Source: Collinsella sp. BG-O-102
Lineage (GTDB): Bacteria; Actinomycetota; Coriobacteriia; Coriobacteriales; Coriobacteriaceae
Direction: 5' to 3'
NCBI RefSeq assembly: GCF_023656745.1
Contig: NZ_JAMOKO010000002.1
Location: forward strand, 1 to 64,000
Length of the DNA: 64,000 nt
The translations under genes and the position numbers were made by a program. Under the pieces are notes generated by a model. The model was not told where the DNA came from, ran no database searches, and saw only the letters and a list, made by a program, of their open reading frames with translations. Shown here in pieces: positions 9,953-17,740 of the stretch; positions within the stretch are counted from its first letter, which is position 1; each line of letters starts with the position of its first letter.

Positions 9953-9992
9953 AATCGGCCTTGCGGTGCATACCGGCTCTGCAAGGCCGATT
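9953..9992. other. Intercistronic hairpin between PTS and GH4 genes
   Basis: AATCGGCCTTGC at 9953-9964 pairs perfectly with GCAAGGCCGATT at 9981-9992 (12 bp, 16-base loop). There is no U-tract on either strand, so partial termination or mRNA protection is more likely than full termination. Confidence 0.6.
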
Positions 9993-10010
9993 GTTTCGAT
10001 GGACGATGGT

Positions 10011-11603
10011 TTACAGAAGACTCTCGAACTTCTCGCGAACCTGCGGGACGGTAAGGCCGATGATGACCTGGATTGACTGGCCTTGGACCACCAAGCCATG
10101 CGTACCGATTGCCTTGAAGGAAGCCTCGGGTGCAACGGCGCCCTTGTCCTTGACGTTAACGCGCAGACGGGTAGCGCAGTTAGTTACATCGATGACGTTG
10201 TCCGTGCCACCGAGTAGATCGAGGATGTTCTCGGCAAGCACCAAGCGCTCGTCATCCTTACTCTGGGCGACCGATTTGCTAGCAGCAGCACCGCTCTGCT
10301 TTTGCTTGTAGTCGGCCTTGGACTTGAGCTCGACCTCAACATCGTCATCCTCGCGACCGGGGGTCTTAAAGTCGAACTTGATGATCAAGAAACGGAAGAC
10401 CACGACCCAAAGAGCGGTAAAGCACAGACCGACAAGGATGGAGATGGCGTACTGCAGACCGTGTGCGGCCCAAAGGGGCAGCCAGTCCCACGAGAGCATC
10501 GAGATGATTCCGCCGTCGAAGATGCCCACGACGCCAAGGAGGTTTTGAGCCATGCAGCCGAGCGCTCCGAGCACGCAGTGGACGACGAACAGGCCGGGCG
10601 CAATGAACAGGAAGGTGAAGTCAAGCGGCTCGGTAATACCGCAAAGCATAGCGGTAAGGGTGACGGGAATGAGCAGAGCCTTGACGCGCTGCTTGCGCTC
10701 GGGTTTGGCGGTCATATAAAACGCAATGGCGACGCCGAGCGAGCCGAAGACCTTAGTCCAACCAGGGCAGGTATAGGCAGCCCAGGGTGCGGCATCCTTA
10801 AGAGCAATGCTCGGATCGGCAGCCAGTTGGGGCAGGATGTTGGCCCAAGCAGCAAAGATGCCACCGTTGACCGCCGCGTTGTCGTAATAGAACGGCGTAT
10901 AGATAAAGTGGTGCAGGCCTGTAGGGATCAGCACGCGCTCGAAGAAAGCAAAGACGCCCACGCCGAACGTACCGGCGGAAAGGATGAATCCCTGGAAGGC
11001 GGAGATAGCAGCCTGGACATGCGGCCACACCAGGCAGGCGATAAGAGCGACCGGAACCATAACGAAGAAACCGATCATATAGATGAACACGGAGCCCGAG
11101 AACACGCCCAACCACTCAGGAAGTTCGGTGTCGAAGTACTTGTTGTGAAGCATCGTGGCGATACCTGAAATGATAAGCGCGCCCATGATGCCCATATCAA
11201 GCGTTTTGATGCTTGCGATAGTGGCAAGACCAGTACCGCTGCCCGCCTCGACAGAGTAGTCGACCCCAAAGACAGGGCCCCACTGCCCCAAGATTGTGCT
11301 TACAAAGTAGTTGAAGGTAAGGTAGATGGCCAAAGCCTCCATGCAGCAGCGAGCGTTCTGCTTGTTCGCGAGCGAGATTGGCAACGCTACGCAAAACAGC
11401 AAAGGCATCTGGTTAAAGAGCGTCCAACCACCCTGGAGCAGCACATTCCAGCAATCAAACCAAAGATGGCCCGCAGTGGCCATCTCGCCAAAGATCGCCT
11501 CGGTGGTAAACAACGTACCCAGGCCGACGACGATTCCGGAAAATGCGAAAAGAATTGCAGGCGTGTACATTGCACCGCCGAAACGTTGTATCTTTTGCAT
11601 CAT
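10011..11603 (-). CDS. PTS alpha-glucoside EIICB permease (GlvC/MalX type)
   Basis: A 530-residue PTS permease with an N-terminal EIIC membrane domain of about ten segments and a C-terminal EIIB domain. EIIB carries the phosphocysteine motif TNCATRLRV. A charged linker (about residues 410-445, rich in Lys and Ser) joins the two. The start MMQKIQRFGGAM at ATG 11603 matches family N-termini and follows GAGGGGG; an extra 17 upstream codons lack support. It has no EIIA domain, so it needs a separate EIIA-Glc, for which the gene at 39821-40318 is a candidate. It feeds the GH4 enzyme downstream and is probably controlled by the GntR regulator at 13052. Confidence 0.92.
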   Translation of the reverse strand: MMQKIQRFGGAMYTPAILFAFSGIVVGLGTLFTTEAIFGEMATAGHLWFDCWNVLLQGGWTLFNQMPLLFCVALPISLANKQNARCCMEALAIYLTFNYFVSTILGQWGPVFGVDYSVEAGSGTGLATIASIKTLDMGIMGALIISGIATMLHNKYFDTELPEWLGVFSGSVFIYMIGFFVMVPVALIACLVWPHVQAAISAFQGFILSAGTFGVGVFAFFERVLIPTGLHHFIYTPFYYDNAAVNGGIFAAWANILPQLAADPSIALKDAAPWAAYTCPGWTKVFGSLGVAIAFYMTAKPERKQRVKALLIPVTLTAMLCGITEPLDFTFLFIAPGLFVVHCVLGALGCMAQNLLGVVGIFDGGIISMLSWDWLPLWAAHGLQYAISILVGLCFTALWVVVFRFLIIKFDFKTPGREDDDVEVELKSKADYKQKQSGAAASKSVAQSKDDERLVLAENILDLLGGTDNVIDVTNCATRLRVNVKDKGAVAPEASFKAIGTHGLVVQGQSIQVIIGLTVPQVREKFESLL

Positions 11604-11748
11604 GACGGGGAATCCCCCTCTCTTCATTCGGAGCGGCTGCGGTTTTGGCTTCACTCGAGACCGCAGACGCGCCGTTTGCGTGTACCTCGTGCAATAGGAC
11701 GGGTGGGCCCGTGTCCCCGACTTCTTGCGCTTCTATTTTTATCATATC

Positions 11749-11764
11749 ACTTATCTAGACAAGT
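11749..11764. promoter_or_regulatory. Probable GntR/TreR-type operator, site 1
   Basis: ACTTATCTAGACAAGT is a near-perfect 16-bp palindrome (one mismatched pair) about 145 bases upstream of the PTS gene. It is the form expected for a HutC/TreR-type GntR repressor, and the matching regulator is encoded 1.3 kb away. Confidence 0.65.
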
Positions 11765-11781
11765 TAGCATCAATACTACGG

Positions 11782-11816
11782 TCGGTAAACGGTTGATTAT
11801 TAGCCGTAAACGGTAT
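11782..11816. repeat. Direct repeat GTAAACGGT in the PTS-dehydrogenase promoter region
   Basis: Two copies of GTAAACGGT about 23 bases apart lie between the two GntR-type sites. They may bind a second regulator, such as one of the LacI type, but no such gene is in the window. Confidence 0.45.
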
Positions 11817-11879
11817 ATGTCCAGTATTTCACCTGCTAAAGCTGATATAGCTGATGGCCACAATTCATAATTCTTTTCT

Positions 11880-11907
11880 ACTTGTCTAGATATGCTTGTC
11901 TATATCT
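11880..11907. promoter_or_regulatory. Probable GntR/TreR-type operator, site 2 (tandem half sites)
   Basis: ACTTGTCTAGATATG and GCTTGTCTATATCTG follow each other in the same orientation. Both contain the TTGTCTA half of site 1. They lie about 55-80 bases upstream of the zinc dehydrogenase start, and so could control that operon. Confidence 0.55.
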
Positions 11908-11960
11908 GCATACACGCCTATACTTCATTACAACATTCACCGCCACGTTAAGGAGTCACC

Positions 11961-12986
11961 ATGAAAAGCGCGGTCTTCTATGGAAAGCACGACCTCAGAG
12001 TCGAGGAATCGGCAAAGCCGGCCGTGGGCAGGCGCGACGTTCTGATCAACGTCAAGGCTTGCGGCGTCTGCGGTACCGACGTTCATATCTATGAAGGCGA
12101 CAAGGGCGCAGCGGACGTTACCCCGCCCACGATCCTTGGTCATGAGTTTGCGGGCGTTGTCGAGGCCGTGGGCAGCGATGTCGCTGGCTTTAAACCGGGC
12201 GATCGCGTGTGCATCGACCCAAACCATCCCTGCGGCTGCTGCGAACCCTGCCGCGACGGAATCAACCACTACTGCGAGCATATGACCGGTTACGGGACCA
12301 CCGTTAACGGCGGCTTTGCCGAGTACTGCTCCGTCGATATGCAGCAAGTCTACAAGTTGGGCGATCACACCAGCTTTGAGCAGGGTGCTATGACCGAGCC
12401 CGTCGCCTGCTGCCTGCACGGCATCGATATGTGCAACATCAAGCCCGGCAGCACAGTTGTCGTTATCGGCGGTGGCATGATCGGTCTGCTCATGATGCAG
12501 CTTGCCAAAAACGCCGGCGCCACCAAGGTCGTCTTGCTCGAGCCCGTCGAGGGCAAGCGCGAGGTTGCGCTCAAACTCGGCGCCGATCTGGCAATTGATT
12601 CCATCCACGAGGACGTCCCGGCCCGCCTGGAGCAGGAGGGCGTCGGCAACGTCGATGTCGTTATCGAGTGTGTTGGCAAGCCCGTCACCATCGAGCAGGC
12701 CATCCAGATCGCCGGCCACAAGGCTACGGTCATGATGTTCGGCCTCACCAAGCCCGATGAGACAATCACCGTCAAGCCCTTCGAGGTCTTCCAGAAGGAG
12801 CTTGTGCTCACCTCGTCCTACATCAACCCTTATACGCAGCGTCGCGCGCTCGAGCTCATCGACTCTGGCAGGCTCGACGTATCCTCGATGGTCGCCAAGG
12901 TGGCTTCCCTCGACGAACTCGGCGCCATCCTGTCAGACCCAGCTCTGCGTGCCATGGGTAAATATATAATCGACCCCAGCAAGTAA
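11961..12986 (+). CDS. Zinc-dependent alcohol/polyol dehydrogenase (MDR family)
   Basis: A 341-residue medium-chain dehydrogenase. The catalytic zinc site is seen in ACGVCGTD (Cys) and GHEFAG (His-Glu). The structural zinc lobe has the four cysteines in PCGCCEPCRDGINHYC. The Rossmann motif is VVIGGGMIGLLMMQLAK (about residues 168-184). The closest groups are sorbitol and threonine 3-dehydrogenases; the substrate is not fixed. AAGGAG lies 6 bases before ATG 11961. It is divergent from the PTS permease and followed by the GntR regulator 65 bases downstream, so it probably works on a sugar or polyol handled by this locus. Confidence 0.87.
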   Translation: MKSAVFYGKHDLRVEESAKPAVGRRDVLINVKACGVCGTDVHIYEGDKGAADVTPPTILGHEFAGVVEAVGSDVAGFKPGDRVCIDPNHPCGCCEPCRDGINHYCEHMTGYGTTVNGGFAEYCSVDMQQVYKLGDHTSFEQGAMTEPVACCLHGIDMCNIKPGSTVVVIGGGMIGLLMMQLAKNAGATKVVLLEPVEGKREVALKLGADLAIDSIHEDVPARLEQEGVGNVDVVIECVGKPVTIEQAIQIAGHKATVMMFGLTKPDETITVKPFEVFQKELVLTSSYINPYTQRRALELIDSGRLDVSSMVAKVASLDELGAILSDPALRAMGKYIIDPSK

Positions 12987-13051
12987 ATCGATTGACACCT
13001 GCGCGGACGGCCCTCATCCGTCGTTCACGCACCCAGCTCTAGGAGACCGTC

Positions 13052-13807
13052 ATGGCGCGAGCCATCTTCCAAACTATTTATGACAACGTGAAGCAGTCGA
13101 TTGACGACGGCACATACGCCTATCAGAGCTATCTGCCTTCGGAGACTGAGCTCACGCAGCTGTTTGACTGTTCGCGCATGACGGTCCGTCGCGCCATCTC
13201 GATGCTTGCGGCAGATGGTTACGTGCTCCCCCAGCAAGGCAAAGGCATGCGCGTCATTCGCAACATCAGTGACGAGAAGAGTCGTGGTGGCGGCGGACTC
13301 GAGACCTTTAAGGAAATCGCGGTCAACCGAGGCTTTGAGCTCAAGACTGTCACCACCGTCTTTGAGCTCCTCATCTGCAGCAAGGCGCTCTCCAAGATTA
13401 CCGGGTTTCCCGAAGGCTGTGAGCTCACACGCGCCAAACGCATCCGTTATGCAGACGGACAAGCCGTGTGCTCCGACGACTCCTATTACCTAAGCTCACA
13501 GGTACCGGGGCTGACGCCCGAGATTGTCAACGACTCGATCTATCGTTACCTCGAAGAAGGCCTTGGCATTAAGATTGCCACGGGCAAACGCGATGTAACG
13601 ATTGAGCATCCCACGCCCGAGGATGCACGCGTGCTCGATCTCGACGACTTTAACGCACTCGCCGTTGTACGCGGACAGACCTACAACGCCGACGGCATCC
13701 TTATGGAATACACCGAGACAAAGCAGGTTCCCAGCTTCTTTTTACTCCACGAAACGGTCACCCGCCGCAATAACGGCAGCGAGACCCATCAGAGCAGTAT
13801 GAGCTAA
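13052..13807 (+). CDS. GntR/HutC-family transcriptional regulator (TreR-like)
   Basis: A 251-residue regulator with an N-terminal winged helix (LPSETELTQLFDCSRMTVRRAISMLAADGYV, about residues 30-60) and a C-terminal UTRA effector domain that usually binds a phosphorylated sugar. AGGAG lies 6 bases before ATG 13052. It is the third player of the divergent locus. Palindromes with TTGTCTAGACAA-like half sites at 11749 and 11880 fit its expected operators. It probably represses both operons until a sugar phosphate appears; this regulatory link is inferred. Confidence 0.88.
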   Translation: MARAIFQTIYDNVKQSIDDGTYAYQSYLPSETELTQLFDCSRMTVRRAISMLAADGYVLPQQGKGMRVIRNISDEKSRGGGGLETFKEIAVNRGFELKTVTTVFELLICSKALSKITGFPEGCELTRAKRIRYADGQAVCSDDSYYLSSQVPGLTPEIVNDSIYRYLEEGLGIKIATGKRDVTIEHPTPEDARVLDLDDFNALAVVRGQTYNADGILMEYTETKQVPSFFLLHETVTRRNNGSETHQSSMS

Positions 13808-13818
13808 CCATCTATTAG

Positions 13819-13920
13819 TTGCGGTGGGATAGTTCCTAGAATGGCCAGCTTAAGGGCAAAACAGGAACTATTCCACCGCAACTTCTTTGGCCGGTGGGGC
13901 AGTACCTGTCCCACCGGCCA
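13819..13920. repeat. Two adjacent long hairpins of the CCTGTCC-loop family
   Basis: The first hairpin pairs 13819-13837 with 13863-13881 (18 of 19 matched). The second pairs TGGCCGGTGGG at 13888-13898 with CCCACCGGCCA at 13910-13920, perfectly, around loop GCAGTACCTGT. Both share GGTGGG..AGT.CCT. They lie between the convergent GntR and ferredoxin genes and could terminate both. Confidence 0.75.
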
Positions 13921-13938
13921 TCATTTACGCTCTTTTAG

Positions 13939-15192
13939 CTAGTCCGCGAGCTTTTCCACTTGGTCGAGCATCTTGTTGAGCTTTTCCTTTGCCTCAGCCT
14001 TGACCTTCTCAGCTTCTTCATGAGCCTTTGCCTTCTGAGCGGCCTTTTCCTCGGCCTCGGGGTCGACGACGACCAAGTTGGACGCATCGTGCTCAACAAG
14101 CTTGAGCGCATGTTCGGGACAAACCTTGACACAGGCGCCGCAGCCTAAACAATACGTGGACTCCAACGCAAAGCGGCCGCTTCCCACCAGGTCGCAGGCA
14201 GATGTGGGGCACGCATTGACGCACTCGCCGCACGACGTGCACTTGTCAAAATCGCACTCCGGCGTGCTCACCTGCATGTTCTGGGCAAGCTCGGGATGGT
14301 TCTGCAGTGTCGAGAGCACCAGCTGTCGCCCGTGCGTGAGCGAACGGCGACGCTTGGTCGTCGTGGTGCCGCACATGGTGCTGAGCGTGCGCTCCAGCTG
14401 GGTAATCTGATGGCGATGGGCTTTGAGCTTTTGCGTCACCGAGGCCAGCGCCGCCGTCGCCGGGTTGAGCTTGGTCACCGTCAGGCCCGTCGTGCGGGCG
14501 ATCTTTTCCATGTACTCCTTGCGCTCGTACTCGCGAAGCTTATGGCACTTGAGGCTCTTGGGGTCGACCTCAAGGCCCATACCCGTGCCAGACCACTCCT
14601 CGGCCTTCGCAATCGCCTCGCCCAGAATGTCCTCACCGCCGGTGTTGCGGCATTTATCGCACACGCCCAACGGCAGGTAGACGCTCACGTTGGGATAGTC
14701 GGCCAGCACCGAGAACCAGGTCTCGGCCGTAATATCGCCCACGCAGGCGACGACGACCTCGTTTTCGCGCGGCATGCGCTTAAGGGCGCGCGTGCAGGTG
14801 ACGTAGGCGGTCTCGTGGCTTGTGGCAGCAGAAACAATCTCGTCATAGAGGTTTTTGGGCGCCAGGCGCGGCGAGATGATCGCCTCGGTCGGACAGGCAG
14901 CGGCGCACAGGCCGCACTTGCGACAGGAGTCGAGAATCTCAATGGCATCTTCCTCGACCTCGATGGCATTGACCGGGCACACGTCCATGCACGCGGTACA
15001 ACCGCTCTTCTCGTTTTTACAGGTCAAGCACGGAATGGTGTTGCCGCGCGGACGCTCCTTATAGTCGGCAGGATTCCACTGCGGCGCCGACGGATCGAGT
15101 GCATCGGTCACACCGCCAAGCGGGTTTTTAAGAAAGTCGAAACCCTTGCTGATCTCGATAATGTCATCAAACAGATCGTGTTCCTGCGCCAT
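13939..15192 (-). CDS. Multi-cluster 4Fe-4S ferredoxin-type protein
   Basis: A 417-residue cytosolic iron-sulfur protein. Four cysteine motifs are visible: CLTCKNEKSGCTACMDVCP, CRKCGLCAAACP, CDFDKCTSCGECVNACP and CLGCGACVKVCP, enough for at least four [4Fe-4S] clusters. The middle part has further cysteines (ACVGD, GVCDKCRNTGG) and resembles the iron-sulfur subunit seen with hydrogenase or heterodisulfide-type complexes. The last 45 residues are a charged Ala/Glu/Lys helix, probably a coiled coil. ATG 15192 has GGGAGGGG upstream. No electron-transfer partner lies next to it. The role is inferred to be electron transfer. Confidence 0.8.
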   Translation of the reverse strand: MAQEHDLFDDIIEISKGFDFLKNPLGGVTDALDPSAPQWNPADYKERPRGNTIPCLTCKNEKSGCTACMDVCPVNAIEVEEDAIEILDSCRKCGLCAAACPTEAIISPRLAPKNLYDEIVSAATSHETAYVTCTRALKRMPRENEVVVACVGDITAETWFSVLADYPNVSVYLPLGVCDKCRNTGGEDILGEAIAKAEEWSGTGMGLEVDPKSLKCHKLREYERKEYMEKIARTTGLTVTKLNPATAALASVTQKLKAHRHQITQLERTLSTMCGTTTTKRRRSLTHGRQLVLSTLQNHPELAQNMQVSTPECDFDKCTSCGECVNACPTSACDLVGSGRFALESTYCLGCGACVKVCPEHALKLVEHDASNLVVVDPEAEEKAAQKAKAHEEAEKVKAEAKEKLNKMLDQVEKLAD

Positions 15193-15343
15193 GCGCGGCC
15201 CCTCCCTGAGCAGTGCAAACAAGCAACGATAAATGATACGCCATCAGCACCCGCCTCGGGCAAATTACACGCGGAGCATCTTTGCGGCAAATAGCCCATG
15301 GCCTATCGCCGACTCGATTGCACAAGGTCAATCAAGAGCCAAA

Positions 15344-16411
15344 CTATGCCTCGCACATGAGCTGCACGAGCTTTTGTTTGGTCACCTTGGCCTGCTCGTT
15401 GGCCATATTACGCCCGTTTCTAAAGACCGCATTTGCAACACTCTGCAGATCGGCATCGGAAATCTCGCCAAGGCCCAGCTCCTCGAGCGTCGTCGGCAGA
15501 CCGACGCGTTGGCAAAACTCGAGCACCCGATCAAGCTCGGGTGCACGCTCCAGACGAAGCTGAACCATCAGACCAAACGCTACGGCCTCGCCGTGCATGG
15601 CCTTGCACTCGGGCAAAATCGTCAGGCCGTTGGCGATCGCATGCGCCAACGCCAAACCGCCACTCTCAAAGCCAACACCCGAGAGCAGAATATTGCACTC
15701 GATCAGGCGCTCAACTGCCGGCGATGTACGGCCCTTTTTGAGATCGCGCTTGGCAGCGACGCCGCACTCCATGAGTGTGTCATAGCAGGCACGAGCCGCA
15801 ACCAAGGCCAAGTGCCCCGGCGCGCCACCGTGCTCGTTGGCACCGTGCGCCGCGGCGCACGAACGCGCCTCGAAGTACGTTGCCAGTGCGTCGCCCATGC
15901 CAGCGACCGTCATACGCAGTGGGGCTGCCGCGACCACGTTGGTATCGACCACGACCAGGTCTGGATTCTTCTCGAGCATCAGGTAGTGGTCGAACGACCC
16001 ATCCTCGTGATACAGCACCGAAATCGCGCTGCACGGACCGTCCATCGAAGCCGCCGTGGGGCATACGCACAACGGCACCTCGGCATAAAACGCAACGGCC
16101 TTGGCAATATCGAGTATCTTGCCGCCGCCAATGCCCACCACCATGTCGCAATACTCGGCCCGGGCTTCCTTAGCCATTTCGACAACGGCGTCTTCCGTAC
16201 ACGGACCGTCATAAATCTTAAAGAACGGCTCACTTAGATCTTCGTCCAGAAATCCATCGACGATCTGCTTGCACAGCCGATCCTCGGTGCCCTGGTCAAA
16301 CAAGACATAAGCAGCGCAGCCCAACCATGACAAATACCTGCCCTGACGCGAAAGTTCGCCCGGCCCCTGAACATACCGGCCGGGACCGCCATAAACCATG
16401 GGAAGCGCCAT
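15344..16411 (-). CDS. gldA: Glycerol dehydrogenase (GldA family), copy 1
   Basis: A 355-residue iron/zinc-type dehydrogenase of the GldA group, which oxidises glycerol to dihydroxyacetone with NAD or runs in reverse. GIGGGKILDIAKA (about residues 92-104) binds NAD. The metal ligands are expected in MGDALATYFEA (Asp), LAHAIANGL (His) and MHGEAVAFG (His). It is a paralogue of the gene just upstream on the same strand (16556-17656), with the same motifs but a divergent N-terminus. A terminator between them suggests separate transcripts. The substrate may differ from glycerol. Confidence 0.87.
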   Translation of the reverse strand: MALPMVYGGPGRYVQGPGELSRQGRYLSWLGCAAYVLFDQGTEDRLCKQIVDGFLDEDLSEPFFKIYDGPCTEDAVVEMAKEARAEYCDMVVGIGGGKILDIAKAVAFYAEVPLCVCPTAASMDGPCSAISVLYHEDGSFDHYLMLEKNPDLVVVDTNVVAAAPLRMTVAGMGDALATYFEARSCAAAHGANEHGGAPGHLALVAARACYDTLMECGVAAKRDLKKGRTSPAVERLIECNILLSGVGFESGGLALAHAIANGLTILPECKAMHGEAVAFGLMVQLRLERAPELDRVLEFCQRVGLPTTLEELGLGEISDADLQSVANAVFRNGRNMANEQAKVTKQKLVQLMCEA

Positions 16412-16442
16412 ACGAGAATCCGCCCTTCATCAAACAACGATT

Positions 16443-16504
16443 GGTGCAAAGTAACCTGCCCCCTGCACCAACTTGTGCATTGGAGACAGGCCACTTTGCA
16501 CCAT
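16443..16504. repeat. Long hairpin between the two gldA copies
   Basis: TGGTGCAAAGT at 16443-16453 pairs perfectly with ACTTTGCACCA at 16494-16504, and CCTG at 16456-16459 pairs with CAGG at 16488-16491. On the minus strand the inner part reads GGCCTGTCTCC, close to the loop motif of the other CCTGTCC hairpins. Confidence 0.6.
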
Positions 16505-16505
16505 A

Positions 16506-16543
16506 GTAAAAAGGGGCAAAGCCATCTGCTTGCTTTGCCCCTT
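16506..16543 (-). terminator. Rho-independent terminator of gldA copy 2
   Basis: On the minus strand GGGGCAAAG pairs with CTTTGCCCC and is followed by TTTTTAC. Confidence 0.85.
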
Positions 16544-16555
16544 CCTTAGCTTGAT

Positions 16556-17656
16556 TTACTCATCCATGAGATAGTAGTGGCCCAGCGCGTCGGCACCCAG
16601 GATGGCGTTTGCGACCATCTCGGGCGTCACCTCAAACGGCATGTTGCACATGGTGTCATCGGGTGCGCAGGCGGCCTCGGCAACAATCATGGCCTGCTCG
16701 CGCGTAAGCTCGGCAACGCCAAGTTCCTTCATCGTGACCGGCAGGCCCAGCTCAATGCAGAAGCCCAAGACTTCCTCGAGCTTCTCGGTCGGGGCATCCT
16801 CGAGTACCAGCTGGACGATGGTGCCGAAGGCGACCTTCTCGCCGTGATACATGCCGTGGCACTCGGGCAGCATCGTCAGGCCATTGTGGATAGCATGAGC
16901 AGCAGCAAGGCCCGAGCTCTCAAAGCCAATGCCCGAAAGCAGCGTATTGGCCTCAATGATGTGCTCGACGGCAGGCGTGAGCGCACCCTTCTCCAGCGCG
17001 ACCTTGGCCTTGACGCCATCGGCCATAAGCGTCTCGTAGCAGAGCTTGGCGAGCGCCAGGCCGGCCATGCCGCCCTTGCCGCCGGCGCAAGTGCCGCCGT
17101 CGGCATCATGCGTCGCCTGGGCCTCAAAGTAGGTTGCGAGCGCATCGCCCATGCCGGAAACCGTCAGGCGCACCGGGCTCGCCGCGATAACCGTCGTATC
17201 CATCAGGACAATATTGGGGTTTGCCTTAAGGAAGAGATACTTGTCGAACTGGCCGTCGTCGGTGTAGAGCACCGAAAGTGCCGAGCACGGAGCATCGGTC
17301 GAAGCAATGGTGGGGCAAATGATGACCGGGGACTCCAGGTAGTAGGCAACGGCCTTCGCGGTGTCGAGGATCTTGCCGCCACCGACGCCGACGATGATGT
17401 CGCAACCGTTGTCGCGAGCGAGCGCAACCAGACGATCGACCTCGCCCTTGGAGCACTCGCCGTTAAAGTCCTCAAACAGCAGCTCGGCCTTGGCCTCGGC
17501 AAAACCGCCCTCGATCTTGGCACCGACGCGCTTCTTGCCCGAAGGCGTCACGATGACGAGGGCTTTAGCACCGAGCGGCTCGACATAGGAGCCGAGCTTT
17601 ACGAGCTCGTCCGGACCCTGGATGTACTTGCTGGGGCTATTGAAAATTGCAGCCAT
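16556..17656 (-). CDS. gldA: Glycerol dehydrogenase (GldA family), copy 2
   Basis: A 366-residue GldA-type dehydrogenase. VGVGGGKILDTAKA (about residues 92-105) is the nucleotide site. The metal ligands are in SGMGDALATYFEA, AAHAIHNGL and MYHGEKVAFG. The N-terminus (FNSPSKYIQGPDEL) is typical of GldA, so this copy is the more canonical of the two. It lies between an Fe-dependent alcohol dehydrogenase upstream and the second gldA copy downstream, all on the minus strand, with terminators on both sides. Three dehydrogenases in a row suggest redox balancing of polyols or fermentation alcohols. Confidence 0.92.
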   Translation of the reverse strand: MAAIFNSPSKYIQGPDELVKLGSYVEPLGAKALVIVTPSGKKRVGAKIEGGFAEAKAELLFEDFNGECSKGEVDRLVALARDNGCDIIVGVGGGKILDTAKAVAYYLESPVIICPTIASTDAPCSALSVLYTDDGQFDKYLFLKANPNIVLMDTTVIAASPVRLTVSGMGDALATYFEAQATHDADGGTCAGGKGGMAGLALAKLCYETLMADGVKAKVALEKGALTPAVEHIIEANTLLSGIGFESSGLAAAHAIHNGLTMLPECHGMYHGEKVAFGTIVQLVLEDAPTEKLEEVLGFCIELGLPVTMKELGVAELTREQAMIVAEAACAPDDTMCNMPFEVTPEMVANAILGADALGHYYLMDE

Positions 17657-17671
17657 AACTATCCCATTCTC

Positions 17672-17719
17672 TAATAATAAAAAAGAAAGGGGCTCCGTAC
17701 GGATACGTGCGGAGCCCCT
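17672..17719 (-). terminator. Rho-independent terminator of the Fe-alcohol dehydrogenase
   Basis: On the minus strand GGGGCTCCG pairs with CGGAGCCCC and is followed by TTTCTTTTTT. Confidence 0.88.
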
Positions 17720-17740
17720 CGTTACGATAACAAGAGTCGA

